Source: Hydrogenophaga sp. (lineage in GTDB: Bacteria > Pseudomonadota > Gammaproteobacteria > Burkholderiales > Burkholderiaceae_C). Taken from it: a stretch of DNA of 64,000 nucleotides. Shown here piece by piece: positions 36,678-46,262 of this stretch. Position 1 is the stretch's first letter. Every line of letters begins with the position of its first letter. Made by a program: the position numbers and the translations under genes. The stretch lies in assembly GCA_011391595.1 (NCBI GenBank), contig JAABQG010000005.1, positions 1 through 64,000 on the forward strand. Direction: 5' to 3'. The notes under the pieces were generated by a model that was not told the DNA's origin, ran no database searches, and saw only the letters and a program-made list of their open reading frames with translations.

Positions 36678-37927
36678 CGGTCAACTTCCCCAAACACAAT
36701 ATCCATCGTGCCAATAATCGCCACGGCATCTGCAATCATGTGCCCTCGACCCATTTCGCCCAGCGCAGCGAGATGCACAAACGCGGGCGGTCGAATCTTC
36801 ATGCGGTAAGGCTTGTTCGCGCCATCACTCACCATGTAAATGCCAAACTCGCCCTTGGGATGCTCAATGGCGGCATAAGCCTCCCCCTCGGGGACGGGGA
36901 AGCCTTCGGTGAACAACTTGAAATGGTGGATCAGATCTTCCATGTTGGATTTCATGGATTCGCGGTCCGGCGGCGCGATTTTGTGATTGTCGGTAATCAC
37001 AGGGCCAGGGTTAACACGCAACCAGTCAACGCATTGCTTGATGATGCGGTTCGACTGCTTCATCTCCTCCATGCGCACCAGGTAGCGGTCATAGGTATCA
37101 CCGGTCTTTCCGACCGGGATATCAAAGTCCAGTCGGTCGTAGGCATCGTAGGGCTGCTTCTTGCGAAGATCCCAGGCGATCCCAGAACCGCGCAACATGG
37201 GTCCGGTGAATCCAAGATTCAGCGCCCGCTCTGGCGTGACAATTCCGATTCCGACCGTGCGCTGCTTCCAGATCCGGTTGTCCGTCAGCAACGTGTGGTA
37301 CTCGTCCAGGTAGGTCGGGAAGCGCTGCGTGAAGTCATCGATGAAATCGAGCAGGCTGCCGTCACGATTTCGATTGAGCCTCTCGGTGGAGCGGGCATTG
37401 CGTATCTTGTTGGGCTGATGCCGGGCCATGGCGTCCGGCAAATCGCGGTAAACGCCGCCCGGGCGGAAATAGGCAGCGTGCATGCGAGCGCCACTGACGG
37501 CCTCATACATGTCCAGCAAGTCTTCCCGCTCGCGAAAGGCGTAGAGCATCACCGTCATCGCGCCGCAATCGATCGCATGCGCGCCCACCCACAGCAGGTG
37601 ATTCAACAAGCGCGTGATCTCGGAAAACATCACCCGGATGTACTGCGCCCGAACGGGCACCTCGATGCCCAGCATCTTTTCCAGCGCCAGGCAGTACGCG
37701 CTCTCATTGCACATCATCGACATGTAGTCGAGACGGTCCATGTAAGGAAGCGCCTGAAGGTAGGTCTTGGTCTCTGCCAGTTTTTCGGTCGCCCGATGCA
37801 ACAAGCCGATGTGTGGATCAGCCCGTTGAATCACCTCGCCATCGAGTTCAAGCACAAGGCGCAAGACGCCATGCGCTGCGGGGTGCTGCGGGCCGAAGTT
37901 GAGGGTGTAGTTCTTGATTTCTGCCAT
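36674..37927 (-). CDS. nuoD: NADH-quinone oxidoreductase subunit D
   Basis: A 417-residue 49-kDa-type subunit that, with NuoB, forms the quinone pocket. [13 protein letters not shown] near the N-terminus and [14 protein letters not shown] identify it. It follows nuoC by three bases. Confidence 0.98.
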   Translation of the reverse strand: MAEIKNYTLNFGPQHPAAHGVLRLVLELDGEVIQRADPHIGLLHRATEKLAETKTYLQALPYMDRLDYMSMMCNESAYCLALEKMLGIEVPVRAQYIRVMFSEITRLLNHLLWVGAHAIDCGAMTVMLYAFREREDLLDMYEAVSGARMHAAYFRPGGVYRDLPDAMARHQPNKIRNARSTERLNRNRDGSLLDFIDDFTQRFPTYLDEYHTLLTDNRIWKQRTVGIGIVTPERALNLGFTGPMLRGSGIAWDLRKKQPYDAYDRLDFDIPVGKTGDTYDRYLVRMEEMKQSNRIIKQCVDWLRVNPGPVITDNHKIAPPDRESMKSNMEDLIHHFKLFTEGFPVPEGEAYAAIEHPKGEFGIYMVSDGANKPYRMKIRPPAFVHLAALGEMGRGHMIADAVAIIGTMDIVFGEVDR

Positions 37928-37930
37928 GAC

Positions 37931-38548
37931 TCAAACCGCTTGGTGCGCGCCGCCGTAGTTCTCTTCACGGATGATGCGCGGTATGTTCTCGCGCGGCTCG
38001 ATGGTCACGGGTTGGTACACGACGCGCTTTTGCTCTGCGTCGTAGCGCATCTCCACATGGCCGGAAACCGGGAAATCCTTGCGGAAGGGATGCCCGATAA
38101 ATCCATAGTCCGTCAGGATCCGGCGCAAATCGGTATGCCCATCGAAGACGATGCCAAACAGGTCAAAAGCCTCCCGCTCAAACCAGTTGGCAGAACTCCA
38201 GACATCGCAAATTGACTGAACCATCGGGAAGTCGTCGTCGGGCGCATACACCTTCAGACGAACACGTTGATTAAGGCTCACCGACAGCAGGTGACACACC
38301 ACGCAAAAGCGCAAGCCCGTTTGGGGCTCATCCTTGTAGGTCGAATAGTCCACCCCGCATAGGTCCATCAATTGCTCGAAGCGGCAAGCCGGATCGTCAC
38401 GCAATATTCTGGCTGCCTGAAGATAGTTCACCGCATCCACCACGACGGTCAGCTCGCCGAGGCGGACCACACTGCTGATGGCGATGCCCCCCAAGGCAGC
38501 GTCAACACTTGCCTTGGTATCGAGGGGGTTTACTGCATGCAGAGTCAT
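37931..38548 (-). CDS. nuoC: NADH-quinone oxidoreductase subunit C
   Basis: A 205-residue 30-kDa-type peripheral subunit. The signature is [29 protein letters not shown]. It is a separate gene rather than a nuoCD fusion, and lies 10 bp after nuoB. Confidence 0.98.
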   Translation of the reverse strand: MTLHAVNPLDTKASVDAALGGIAISSVVRLGELTVVVDAVNYLQAARILRDDPACRFEQLMDLCGVDYSTYKDEPQTGLRFCVVCHLLSVSLNQRVRLKVYAPDDDFPMVQSICDVWSSANWFEREAFDLFGIVFDGHTDLRRILTDYGFIGHPFRKDFPVSGHVEMRYDAEQKRVVYQPVTIEPRENIPRIIREENYGGAHQAV

Positions 38549-38558
38549 TTACGTCCCT

Positions 38559-39038
38559 TCAAGCGCGCGCAATGGTTTGCGTGCGGCGGATCTTCTGCTG
38601 CAGCTGGATGATTCCATACAGCAGGGCCTCGGCGGTGGGAGGGCATCCAGGAACATAGACGTCCACCGGCACGATCCGGTCACACCCGCGCACGACAGAA
38701 TAGCTGTAGTGGTAGTAGCCGCCCCCGTTGGCACACGAACCCATGGAGATCACCCACCGCGGCTCGCTCATCTGGTCGTAGACCTTGCGAAAAGCCGGCG
38801 CCATCTTGTTGCACAGGGTGCCGGCGACGATGATCAGGTCGGACTGACGCGGACTTGCGCGAAACACCTCGGCGCCAAACCGGCTGATGTCGTACCGTGC
38901 AGCGGCGGCATGCATCATCTCCACCGCGCAACACGCAAGACCGAAAGTCATGGGCCAGACAGAACCCGTCTTGGCCCAGTTCACCACCGCATCGTAATTG
39001 GTGGTGATGAACCCCTCTTTGAGAACGCCTTCAATCAT
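38559..39038 (-). CDS. nuoB: NADH-quinone oxidoreductase subunit B
   Basis: A 159-residue subunit carrying the terminal cluster N2. The cysteine ligands are in [20 protein letters not shown] and [15 protein letters not shown]. The start [10 protein letters not shown] was preferred over an upstream in-frame ATG that would overlap nuoA. The 3' end is rich in basic residues, as is usual. Confidence 0.98.
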   Translation of the reverse strand: MIEGVLKEGFITTNYDAVVNWAKTGSVWPMTFGLACCAVEMMHAAAARYDISRFGAEVFRASPRQSDLIIVAGTLCNKMAPAFRKVYDQMSEPRWVISMGSCANGGGYYHYSYSVVRGCDRIVPVDVYVPGCPPTAEALLYGIIQLQQKIRRTQTIARA

Positions 39039-39042
39039 CGTG

Positions 39043-39402
39043 TCACTCCCAGTCCAGGGCGCCTTTTTTCCACTCGTAGGCAAAGCCCACGACCAGAATG
39101 CCCAGAAAAACCATCATGGACCAGAACCCGACAGCACCGATTTCCTTGAGCGCGACCGCCCACGGAAAAAGGAACGCGATTTCCAGATCAAACAGGATAA
39201 ACAGGATGGCGACGAGGTAGTAGCGCACGTCGAACTTCATGCGCGCGTCTTCGAACGCTTCAAAGCCACACTCGTAGGGGGAATTCTTGGCCTTGTCCGG
39301 CCGGTTCGGGCCGAGGACATAACCGATGACCTGAGGCATGATGCCGACGGCAATGCCAACCAAGATGAATAAGAGAACGGGAAGGTACTGATCTAGGTTC
39401 AT
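39043..39402 (-). CDS. nuoA: NADH-quinone oxidoreductase subunit A
   Basis: A 119-residue membrane subunit with three helices. [34 protein letters not shown] is the diagnostic loop and helix, in part quoted. It is the first protein gene of the complex I operon and starts 62 bp after tRNA-Leu on the same strand, so the tRNA may be processed from a common transcript. Confidence 0.98.
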   Translation of the reverse strand: MNLDQYLPVLLFILVGIAVGIMPQVIGYVLGPNRPDKAKNSPYECGFEAFEDARMKFDVRYYLVAILFILFDLEIAFLFPWAVALKEIGAVGFWSMMVFLGILVVGFAYEWKKGALDWE

Positions 39403-39464
39403 CTTGCGGTACTGATCATCTCTTTGCACCGCCAGACTTCGATGCCTGGCAGGCTGTTCCATTT

Positions 39465-39549
39465 TGGTGCCGTCGGCGAGACTCGAACTCGCACAGCTTT
39501 CGCCACTACCCCCTCAAGATAGCGTGTCTACCAATTTCACCACGACGGC
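39465..39549 (-). tRNA. tRNA-Leu (anticodon GAG)
   Basis: The minus strand folds as an 85-base class II tRNA with encoded CCA. The acceptor stem GCCGTCG pairs with CGACGGC, the anticodon loop is TTGAGGG with GAG at 34-36 on a CTATC/GGTAG stem, and GAGTTCGAGTCTC forms the T arm. It reads CUC and CUU leucine codons. It lies between secG and nuoA. Confidence 0.95.
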
Positions 39550-39630
39550 CGTCTTTTTTGTCTGAAACACATGAGGAACTTTCAAGGCGTTTCGTGTTGC
39601 AGACATATAAGAGTTTACCCTGAAAACAAC

Positions 39631-39641
39631 CCCGTTCCGGG
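39631..39641 (-). terminator. Weak hairpin after secG, possible terminator or attenuator
   Basis: CCCG, a 3-base loop and CGGG lie 36-46 bases past the secG stop on the minus strand and are followed by GTTGTTTTC. The stem is only 4 bp, so read-through into tRNA-Leu and nuo is likely. A TATATG hexamer at 39604-39609 could be a -10 for the tRNA. Confidence 0.3.
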
Positions 39642-39676
39642 ATGAAAACAGACGATTTTCAAGGTGTTCCGTTGAC

Positions 39677-40090
39677 TTACTTCCCCGGGATCTGTGCGGC
39701 GCCTGAAGCTGGCGTGGCGGGTGCCGGAGGAACCACGACGGCAGCCGCAGGCGTGGTGCCGGGAATCTGGCCGGGCGCGCCGGGCGTCACAGGCACGGTT
39801 GCGGGTGCAGTGACCGCCGCGCGCTCCAGTACGCTCCCCCCCGACACAGGGCGCACATTGCCAAAATAGACCAGCAGAAGCGTACTTAAAAAGAACAATC
39901 CCGCGAGTGCAGCCGTGGTATGGGAAAGGAAGTTGGCACTTCCGCTGGCACCAAAAAGACTCCCGGAGCCACCACTCCCAAAGGCGGCACCCATGTCGGC
40001 GCCTTTGCCATGCTGAATCAGGATCAGACCGATCATGCCCAATGCTGAAAGCATCTGGACGGCGAGGAGAAGGGTAAGCAGGACATTCAT
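39677..40090 (-). CDS. secG: Preprotein translocase subunit SecG
   Basis: A 137-residue membrane protein that assists SecYE-mediated protein export. Two helices flank the conserved LIQHGKGADMGAAFGSG loop, then FLSHTTAALAGLFF. The C-terminal 55 residues are an Ala/Pro-rich tail (TPAAAVVVPPAPATP). GGAG lies eight bases before the ATG at 40090. The order tpiA-secG-tRNA-Leu-nuo is a typical betaproteobacterial arrangement. Confidence 0.96.
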   Translation of the reverse strand: MNVLLTLLLAVQMLSALGMIGLILIQHGKGADMGAAFGSGGSGSLFGASGSANFLSHTTAALAGLFFLSTLLLVYFGNVRPVSGGSVLERAAVTAPATVPVTPGAPGQIPGTTPAAAVVVPPAPATPASGAAQIPGK

Positions 40091-40128
40091 CAAAAACTCC
40101 AGGATATGTGTTGTCAGCCGCGGAAAGA

Positions 40129-40872
40129 TCAACCTGCCGCAGCGATGATGGTCAGGAAATCAGGCGCCTTGAGCGAAGCGCCGCCGATCAAGCCGCCGTC
40201 GATATCAGCCTGCGCCAGCAATTGCGCCGCATTGGCTGCATTCATGCTTCCACCGTACAGGATCAGGATGCGATCGGAATGTGTGCTGGCAGCCTTGAGT
40301 TGCGCGCGCAATACCGCATGCACATGCTGCGCCTGCTCCGGCGAAGCTGTCTTGCCCGTGCCGATCGCCCAGACCGGCTCGTACGCCACGACGATCTCAC
40401 TGATGCAGTGGCCGTTGGTGTGAATGACAGCCGCCAGTTGGCGCTTGACCACTTCCTCGGTCTTGCCGGCCTCACGCTCAGCCAGGGTCTCGCCCACGCA
40501 AACGATGGGCGTGATGCCCGCGGCGAGTGCGCGCTGAGCCTTCGCGGCGACGACGACATCGGATTCGCCGTGGTACTGCCGACGCTCGGAATGGCCCACG
40601 ATGGCATAGCGCACTCCGAATTCCTTGAGCATCGCCACCGAGACTTCCCCGGTAAACGCGCCTGAGTCATGGGCTGACACGTCCTGTGCACCCAGGGCAA
40701 TCGGTGAATTTCGCAACAAGGTTTGCAGTTGCGACAGATACGGTGCCGGTGCGCACACCGCCACGTCGCAACACTGCACAGGCATGCCGGCCACCAAGGC
40801 CTCGACCAGCGCCTGGTTGGCGGCCAGGCTGCCATTCATCTTCCAGTTACCCGCGATGAGTTTTTTTCTCAT
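40129..40872 (-). CDS. tpiA: Triosephosphate isomerase
   Basis: A 247-residue glycolytic enzyme interconverting dihydroxyacetone phosphate and glyceraldehyde 3-phosphate. AGNWKMNG holds the catalytic Lys, [10 protein letters not shown] the His, and [13 protein letters not shown] the catalytic Glu with loop 6. The ATG at 40872 overlaps the oxidoreductase stop (ATGA) and has GGAG upstream. Longer upstream frames were rejected. Confidence 0.98.
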   Translation of the reverse strand: MRKKLIAGNWKMNGSLAANQALVEALVAGMPVQCCDVAVCAPAPYLSQLQTLLRNSPIALGAQDVSAHDSGAFTGEVSVAMLKEFGVRYAIVGHSERRQYHGESDVVVAAKAQRALAAGITPIVCVGETLAEREAGKTEEVVKRQLAAVIHTNGHCISEIVVAYEPVWAIGTGKTASPEQAQHVHAVLRAQLKAASTHSDRILILYGGSMNAANAAQLLAQADIDGGLIGGASLKAPDFLTIIAAAG

Positions 40873-41888
40873 GATTGGCTCCAGGTGAGAACAATTTTTC
40901 CAACGTGCTGATTCGACTCCATCAAAGCGTGAGCCCGTGCGGCGCCACTGGGAAAACCGTCGCCGGCCTCCATGGCAGGGAAAACGCTGTGGATCACCGG
41001 CTTGATGCGTCCCACCTCCAGCAAAGGCCAGACACTCGCCCTCAAGGCACTGGCAATGGCTGCCTTGAACGCCAAGGGACGGGGCCGCAGCGTGGAACCG
41101 GTCACGGTCAGGCGCTTGCGCAGCACCAGCCCCGCATTGAACTCGCTCTTCACACCGCCTTGAACCGCAATGATGACGAGACGGCCATCTTCGGCCAGGC
41201 AATCGATTTCCCGCGCCACGTAGGCGCCGGCCACCATATCCAGAACGACGTTCACGCCGGAACCGCCAGTGAGGCGATGGACTTCGGACACGAAGTCTGC
41301 GGTCTTGTAGTTGATGGCATGGTCCGCGCCCAGCGCGAGACAGGCCGCGCATTTGTCATCGTTGCCCGCCGTCACGATCACAGTGGCGCCCATCGCCTTG
41401 CCCATCTGGATCGCGGTGACTCCGATTCCACTGGAACCGCCCTGAATGAGCAGCGTCTCACCGGCCTGCAGACGCGCGCGGTCAAAAACGTTGCTCCAGA
41501 CGGTGAAGAACGTCTCGGGCAGTGAAGCAGCCTGCACATCACTGAGTCCGCGTGGCACAGGCAGGCATTGCGCGACGGGAGCCACACAATATTCGGCATA
41601 GCCGCCACCGGAGACCAAGGCACAGACGCGGTCGCCGACGGACAGCCCGGCCGATGCCAGCGCCTGCGCATCACCCGACACAATCGCTCCGGCGACTTCC
41701 AGACCTGGAATGTCGGACGCGCCTGGCGGCACCGGGTAGTTGCCGGTGCGCTGCAGGACGTCCGGTCGGTTGACGCCACTGGCGCTGACGCGAATCAGCG
41801 CCTCACCCGCGCCGGCCACCGGCGCAGGTCGATCGCCCGGCACGAGAACTTCAGGCGCGCCAAAGCCCCGGATTTCGATGACTTTCAT
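40869..41888 (-). CDS. Zinc-independent NAD(P)H quinone oxidoreductase (PIG3/Qor-like)
   Basis: A 339-residue medium-chain dehydrogenase/reductase. The Rossmann motif is [17 protein letters not shown] and the substrate-domain start [19 protein letters not shown] is typical of the PIG3/quinone reductase branch without structural zinc cysteines. It would reduce quinones or enones with NADPH. The start at 41888 ([10 protein letters not shown]) was preferred over an in-frame upstream ATG that reads into the dispersed element. It overlaps tpiA by ATGA. Confidence 0.92.
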   Translation of the reverse strand: MKVIEIRGFGAPEVLVPGDRPAPVAGAGEALIRVSASGVNRPDVLQRTGNYPVPPGASDIPGLEVAGAIVSGDAQALASAGLSVGDRVCALVSGGGYAEYCVAPVAQCLPVPRGLSDVQAASLPETFFTVWSNVFDRARLQAGETLLIQGGSSGIGVTAIQMGKAMGATVIVTAGNDDKCAACLALGADHAINYKTADFVSEVHRLTGGSGVNVVLDMVAGAYVAREIDCLAEDGRLVIIAVQGGVKSEFNAGLVLRKRLTVTGSTLRPRPLAFKAAIASALRASVWPLLEVGRIKPVIHSVFPAMEAGDGFPSGAARAHALMESNQHVGKIVLTWSQS

Positions 41889-41904
41889 GCTATTTCGACC
41901 CTTA

Positions 41905-41933
41905 GCCAGCGTCAAATCCCGATTTATAGCTAT
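41905..41933 (+). repeat. Dispersed 29-bp element, copy 5 (between pnp and the oxidoreductase)
   Basis: GCCAGCG, 17 bases, GCTAT, then CTAAATAATAGC. It fills most of the 59 bp between the pnp stop and the oxidoreductase start, in reverse orientation to those genes. Confidence 0.7.
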
Positions 41934-41947
41934 CTAAATAATAGCAA

Positions 41948-44074
41948 TTACTGCGGCTGCACGGCTTCCGGACTCGGGGCCGAACGGTCCAGCAAGACCT
42001 TCATCGACAGCTTGACGCGACCCTTTTCATCCGTTTCAAGGACCTTGACCCTGACAATCTGACCTTCCTTGAGATAGTCCGACACGCGTTCCACCCGCTC
42101 ATGGGCAATCTGGCTGATGTGCAGCAGGCCATCCTTGCCGGGCAGCAGGTTGATCAGGGCGCCGAAGTCCAGAATCTTGGTCACGGGACCTTCGTAGATC
42201 TTGCCGATCTCCACTTCCGCGGTGAGCTGCTCGATGCGGCTCTTGGCCACGTCGGCCTTGGCCGCATCGGTCGCGGCAATGGTGATGGTGCCATCTTCGT
42301 CGATGTTGATCTGGCAACCGGTTTCCTCGGTCAGCGCGCGGATGACCGAACCGCCCTTGCCGATCACGTCGCGGATCTTCTCCGGATTGATCTTCATGGT
42401 ATAGAGCTTCGGGGCGAAACTCGACACTTCGGTCTTGGCCTCGCCCATGGCCTTGTGCATTTCGCCGAGGATGTGCATGCGTGCTTCCTTGGCCTGGGCC
42501 AGGGCCACCTGCATGATTTCCTTGGTGATGCCCTGGATCTTGATGTCCATCTGCAGGGCCGTGATGCCATTGGTCGTGCCGGCCACCTTGAAGTCCATGT
42601 CGCCCAGGTGATCTTCGTCGCCCAGGATGTCCGTCAGCACGGCAAAGCGGTTGGCTTCCTTGATCAGGCCCATGGCGATACCGGCCACGTGCGCCTTCAT
42701 CGGCACGCCGGCGTCCATCAGCGACAGGCAGCCGCCACAGACCGAGGCCATCGACGAGGACCCGTTGGATTCCGTGATTTCGGACACCACGCGCATGGTG
42801 TAGGGGAAGTCTTCCTTGCTCGGCAGCACGGCAACCAGTGCGCGCTTGGCCAGGCGCCCGTGGCCGATTTCACGGCGCTTGGTGCTGCCCATGCGGCCGA
42901 CTTCGCCCGTTGCAAAGGGAGGCATGTTGTAGTGCAGCATGAAGCGATCTTCGTAGTCGCCGGCCAGGGCGTCGATGCGCTGGGCATCGCGCTCCGTGCC
43001 CAGCGTGGCCACCACCAGCGCCTGGGTTTCGCCACGCGTGAACAGGGCAGAACCGTGGGTACGCGGCAACACCCCGTTGCGGATTTCGATGGGGCGCACG
43101 GTGCGCGTGTCGCGGCCGTCGATGCGTGGCTCGCCGGCCAGGATCTGGCTGCGGACAATGCGTGCCTCGATGTCGAACAGCATGCTTTCGACCTTGACGC
43201 TGTCGAACGCAACGCCAGCTTCCTTCAGGTCCGCCATCACGACGGCATAGGCTTCGCGGCAGGCGTGCGTGCGGCTCTGCTTGTTGCGGATCTGGTAGGC
43301 AGCGCGCAGCTTTTCTTCGGCCAGCGTTGTAACTTTGGCAATCAGGTCTTCGTCCTTGGCAGGCGCCTTCCAGTCCCAAACCGGCTTGCCGGCGTCACGC
43401 ACGAGTTCATGGATCGCGTTGATGGCAATGTTGCCCTGCTCGTGTCCGAACACCACGGCCCCCAGCATGATTTCCTCTGAAAGCTGCTGCGCCTCGGACT
43501 CGACCATCAGCACCGCAGTTTCGGTGCCGGCCACCACCAGTTCCATCTGGCTGTCCTTGCGCGCCGTCTGGCCCGGGTTCAGAACATATTCGCCATTGAC
43601 GTAACCGACACGGGCCGCGCCGATGGGTCCGGTGAACGGAATGCCGGAAACCGCCAGCGCAGCGCTGGTGGCAATCAGGGCGGCGATATCGGCATCCACC
43701 TCCGGATTGAGCGACAGCGTGTGGATCACCACATGGACTTCGTTGTAGAAGCCTTCGGGGAACAGCGGTCGGATCGGGCGGTCGATCAGTCGACTGGTCA
43801 GGGTCTCGAACTCGCTGGGGCGGCCTTCACGCTTGAAAAAGCTGCCGGGAATCTTGCCGGCGGCGTAGGACTTCTCGACGTAATCCACAGTCAGCGGAAA
43901 GAAGTCCTGGCCGGGCTTGGAGCCCTTGGACGCCACCACGGTGGCCAGTACCACGGTGTCATCGATGTTCACCAGCACGGCGCCGGATGCCTGGCGTGCG
44001 ATTTCGCCGGTTTCCATGATGACGGTCTTGTCGCCCCATTGGAAACTCTTGGTCACTTTGTTGAATATGGACAT
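41948..44074 (-). CDS. pnp: Polyribonucleotide nucleotidyltransferase (PNPase)
   Basis: A 708-residue phosphorolytic 3'-5' exoribonuclease of the RNA degradosome. Two RNase PH domains (about 1-215 and 310-545) are joined by a helical linker; [22 protein letters not shown] belongs to the first. A KH domain ([18 protein letters not shown], about 555-615) and an S1 domain ([18 protein letters not shown], about 622-690) follow. It lies 209 bp after rpsO; two perfect hairpins in that gap are probable processing or autoregulation sites. Confidence 0.98.
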   Translation of the reverse strand: MSIFNKVTKSFQWGDKTVIMETGEIARQASGAVLVNIDDTVVLATVVASKGSKPGQDFFPLTVDYVEKSYAAGKIPGSFFKREGRPSEFETLTSRLIDRPIRPLFPEGFYNEVHVVIHTLSLNPEVDADIAALIATSAALAVSGIPFTGPIGAARVGYVNGEYVLNPGQTARKDSQMELVVAGTETAVLMVESEAQQLSEEIMLGAVVFGHEQGNIAINAIHELVRDAGKPVWDWKAPAKDEDLIAKVTTLAEEKLRAAYQIRNKQSRTHACREAYAVVMADLKEAGVAFDSVKVESMLFDIEARIVRSQILAGEPRIDGRDTRTVRPIEIRNGVLPRTHGSALFTRGETQALVVATLGTERDAQRIDALAGDYEDRFMLHYNMPPFATGEVGRMGSTKRREIGHGRLAKRALVAVLPSKEDFPYTMRVVSEITESNGSSSMASVCGGCLSLMDAGVPMKAHVAGIAMGLIKEANRFAVLTDILGDEDHLGDMDFKVAGTTNGITALQMDIKIQGITKEIMQVALAQAKEARMHILGEMHKAMGEAKTEVSSFAPKLYTMKINPEKIRDVIGKGGSVIRALTEETGCQINIDEDGTITIAATDAAKADVAKSRIEQLTAEVEIGKIYEGPVTKILDFGALINLLPGKDGLLHISQIAHERVERVSDYLKEGQIVRVKVLETDEKGRVKLSMKVLLDRSAPSPEAVQPQ

Positions 44075-44146
44075 GTTTATCTCCTGAAATCAACGGCGCA
44101 TGTGGCTGCGCCGGAGGCCCGGAATCTGGCTGGCTGAACACGATGC

Positions 44147-44181
44147 CATTCCATGAAAATTCAGCAAACCTTCATGGAATG
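44147..44181 (-). promoter_or_regulatory. 11-bp perfect hairpin in the pnp leader
   Basis: CATTCCATGAA (44147-44157) pairs with TTCATGGAATG (44171-44181) across a 13-base loop, 73 bases before the pnp start. There is no T-tract. In enterobacteria the equivalent leader holds an RNase III hairpin used for PNPase autoregulation; that role is inferred here. Confidence 0.55.
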
Positions 44182-44231
44182 ACACAGCGCGCATTCGTCC
44201 CGACAAACCCCGAATGAAAAACTCAAAGTAG

Positions 44232-44267
44232 AAGGCGCCTGAGCTAGTGGACTAACTCAGGCGCCTT
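44232..44267 (-). terminator. rpsO-pnp intergenic terminator/attenuator
   Basis: A 12-bp perfect stem (AAGGCGCCTGAG with CTCAGGCGCCTT) lies 17 bases after the rpsO stop. On the minus strand it is followed by CTACTTTGAGTTTTTC, an imperfect U-tract. It probably ends part of the rpsO transcripts while allowing read-through into pnp. Confidence 0.7.
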
Positions 44268-44283
44268 GCATTCGTATTACCGC

Positions 44284-44550
44284 TTATTTGCGCAGGCCAA
44301 GCTTGGCAATCAGCGCAACATAACGGTCGGCATCGGTGGACTTGAGATAGTCCAGCAGTTTGCGCCGGCGACTCACCATGCGCAGCAAGCCGCGGCGACC
44401 GTGGTGGTCCTTGGCGTGCGTCTTGAAGTGGGGGGTGAGTTCGTTGATGCGGGCGGTCAGCAGGGCCACCTGAACTTCGGAACTGCCGGTGTCGTTGGCG
44501 CTGCGGGCGTTGGCCTTGACGACCTCGGCCTTGATGGAGGATGCAATCAT
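44284..44550 (-). CDS. rpsO: 30S ribosomal protein S15
   Basis: An 88-residue primary rRNA-binding protein that organises the central domain of 16S r[25 protein letters not shown] and the C-terminal [17 protein letters not shown] are diagnostic. AGGA lies before the ATG. It starts the pnp transcription unit. Confidence 0.98.
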   Translation of the reverse strand: MIASSIKAEVVKANARSANDTGSSEVQVALLTARINELTPHFKTHAKDHHGRRGLLRMVSRRRKLLDYLKSTDADRYVALIAKLGLRK

Positions 44551-44665
44551 CGCGATTTCCTGTAGGGTTTTTCGGCTCGCGGAACGCCGCTGGCCGATGG
44601 TTTCAACTTGCGCATCAGGCTGGAACTGCCCGGTGCGTGCGCCTTGCCGGATGCAAAGCCTTGGA

Positions 44666-44671
44666 ATTATA
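44666..44671 (-). promoter_or_regulatory. -10 element of the rpsO promoter
   Basis: TATAAT on the minus strand, 116 bases upstream of rpsO and just beyond the end of the aminotransferase gene. No good -35 is visible at standard spacing. Confidence 0.5.
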
Positions 44672-44685
44672 ACCCGGTCGCGGCG

Positions 44686-45855
44686 TCAGGCCTTCGCCTG
44701 CGCCCCCAACCAGTGGCTCAGGCGCTCCACGCCCCGCACCAGCCGCCGTGGGTCCTGTGAGGCAAAACACCAGCGCAGCCAGCCCCGGGCTTCAGGCGCA
44801 AAGGCGTCTCCCGGAGCGACTCCCAGGCCGGCCTCGACCACCAGCCGCTTGGCGGTGCCCAGCGAATCATCAAACCTGGCGAGCCTGAAAAAGGCATACA
44901 TGCCGCCTTGGGGCGCTGCCACCTGCACGCCCGGCAAAGCTGCCAGCAACGGGATCAAGGTATCTCGGCAGGTCTTCAGATGTGCCACCACACGCGGCGT
45001 CACGTCGGCCGTGCGTTCCAGGGCCACGATGCCCGCGCGTTGAGTGAAAACGCTGGCACACGACGTGTTGAATTCGATCAGCTTGCCGACATGGTGTGTC
45101 ATCGCGGGCGGCATCACCAGCCAGCCCAGTCGCCATCCGGTCATGAGGAAGCTCTTGGAAAAGCTGTGCACCACCACAAGACGGTCGTCGGGCAGGGCAA
45201 TGTCCAGGAAACTCGGCGCACAGTCGTTTTCCGTGTCGCCCGCGAAATAGAGCCTCTCATAGACCTCGTCGGCGAGGATCCAGGTGCCCGTCTTGCGACA
45301 GTGATCGAGCAGCGTCTGCTGCTCCTGCCGTGTCAGGGTCCATCCGGTCGGATTGTTCGGCGCGTTGACGATCAGCACCTTCGTGGCCGGCGTGATGGCC
45401 GCCAGCAGCACCGGCAGGTCCAGGGTCCACTCGCCGTCCTGCGGCGTGAGCGGCACGCACTTGACCCGCGCCCCCATGATGGCGGGCTGCGCCGTCAGGT
45501 TGGGCCACACCGGCGTGACGGCCACCACCTCATCACCGGCATCGACCAGCGCCTGCACGGCGATCATCAGCGCATTCACGCCGCCCGAAGTGATCGCGAT
45601 CCGCCCAAAGTCTACCGGGCCGTGCAACGCGCTCATATAAGCCGCCACCGCCTGGCGCAACTCGGGCAGCCCCAGATTGTGCGAATAGAAGGTCTCGCCG
45701 CGCCGCAGCGAATCGATGGCAGCCTGGCGAATGAAATCAGGCGTGATTTCGTCACTCTCGCCAAACCAGAAGGCCAGCACGTCGTCACGTCCGATGCCGG
45801 CGTTGGCGACTTCGCGGATTTTGGACTCTTCGAGGTTCAGGACGGCTTGGCGCAT
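44686..45855 (-). CDS. PLP-dependent class I/II aminotransferase
   Basis: A 389-residue fold-type I aminotransferase. NAPNNPTGW and LADEVYERLYF line the cofactor, the Schiff-base lysine is in HSFSKSFLMTGWRLGW, and the C-terminal RWCFA segment supplies the carboxylate-binding Arg region. The amino-acid substrate cannot be assigned; the sequence resembles aspartate/aromatic-type enzymes annotated generally. It is transcribed alone, divergent from the small exported protein. Confidence 0.9.
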   Translation of the reverse strand: MRQAVLNLEESKIREVANAGIGRDDVLAFWFGESDEITPDFIRQAAIDSLRRGETFYSHNLGLPELRQAVAAYMSALHGPVDFGRIAITSGGVNALMIAVQALVDAGDEVVAVTPVWPNLTAQPAIMGARVKCVPLTPQDGEWTLDLPVLLAAITPATKVLIVNAPNNPTGWTLTRQEQQTLLDHCRKTGTWILADEVYERLYFAGDTENDCAPSFLDIALPDDRLVVVHSFSKSFLMTGWRLGWLVMPPAMTHHVGKLIEFNTSCASVFTQRAGIVALERTADVTPRVVAHLKTCRDTLIPLLAALPGVQVAAPQGGMYAFFRLARFDDSLGTAKRLVVEAGLGVAPGDAFAPEARGWLRWCFASQDPRRLVRGVERLSHWLGAQAKA

Positions 45856-45956
45856 GGAAAGTGGACATGTAAAGAAGACCGCTGATCGTAGCGGACTGCG
45901 CTCGCCTGTGGCTGGCTATGATGCACCGGTCCACATCACAACCCGAGGAGGCCTTC

Positions 45957-46253
45957 ATGAAATTCCAGCTTCGCGCAACACCGCTGTACCTGGCCCTGCT
46001 GCTGGCCGCCGCCCTCGCCACGCCGGTCCAGGCGGCGACGCCGGCCAGCCCGGCAACGGCCGGCACCCTCAGCCCGCCGGAAGCGCCGCCCAAGCCCGCC
46101 AAGCCGGCCAAGGCGAAGAAAAAATCGACCAAGACGAACACCGTCAAATATGAAAAGGGCTCTGCGGAAAGCACGTCCGAGCGCGACCGGCGCCTGTATC
46201 GCGAATGCAAGGGCCGCCCCAATGCGGGCGCATGCATGGGCTATGCCTCGTAG
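45957..46253 (+). CDS. Small exported protein, Ala/Pro/Lys-rich, function unknown
   Basis: A 98-residue protein with a clear Sec signal peptide (MKFQLRATPLYLALLLAAAL then ATPVQA) and GAGGAGG at 45944-45950 as ribosome-binding site. The mature part is a low-complexity PKPAKPAKAKKK linker followed by SERDRRLYRECKGRPNAGACMGY, where the two cysteines could form a disulfide. The C-terminal pattern, with R-C-x-G-x-P-N-A-x-A-C spacing, recurs in small periplasmic proteins of this group as far as I recall, but no function is known to me. Confidence 0.75.
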   Translation: MKFQLRATPLYLALLLAAALATPVQAATPASPATAGTLSPPEAPPKPAKPAKAKKKSTKTNTVKYEKGSAESTSERDRRLYRECKGRPNAGACMGYAS

Positions 46254-46262
46254 CAGCCCAGG

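Noticed and set aside
42101-43480. Open frame antisense to pnp
   Set aside because: It is the shadow of a conserved PNPase; there is no ribosome-binding site or family match.
45891-45919. GCTAT upstream of the small exported protein as a further copy of the dispersed element
   Set aside because: No CCCAGCG-like box lies 17 bases before it.
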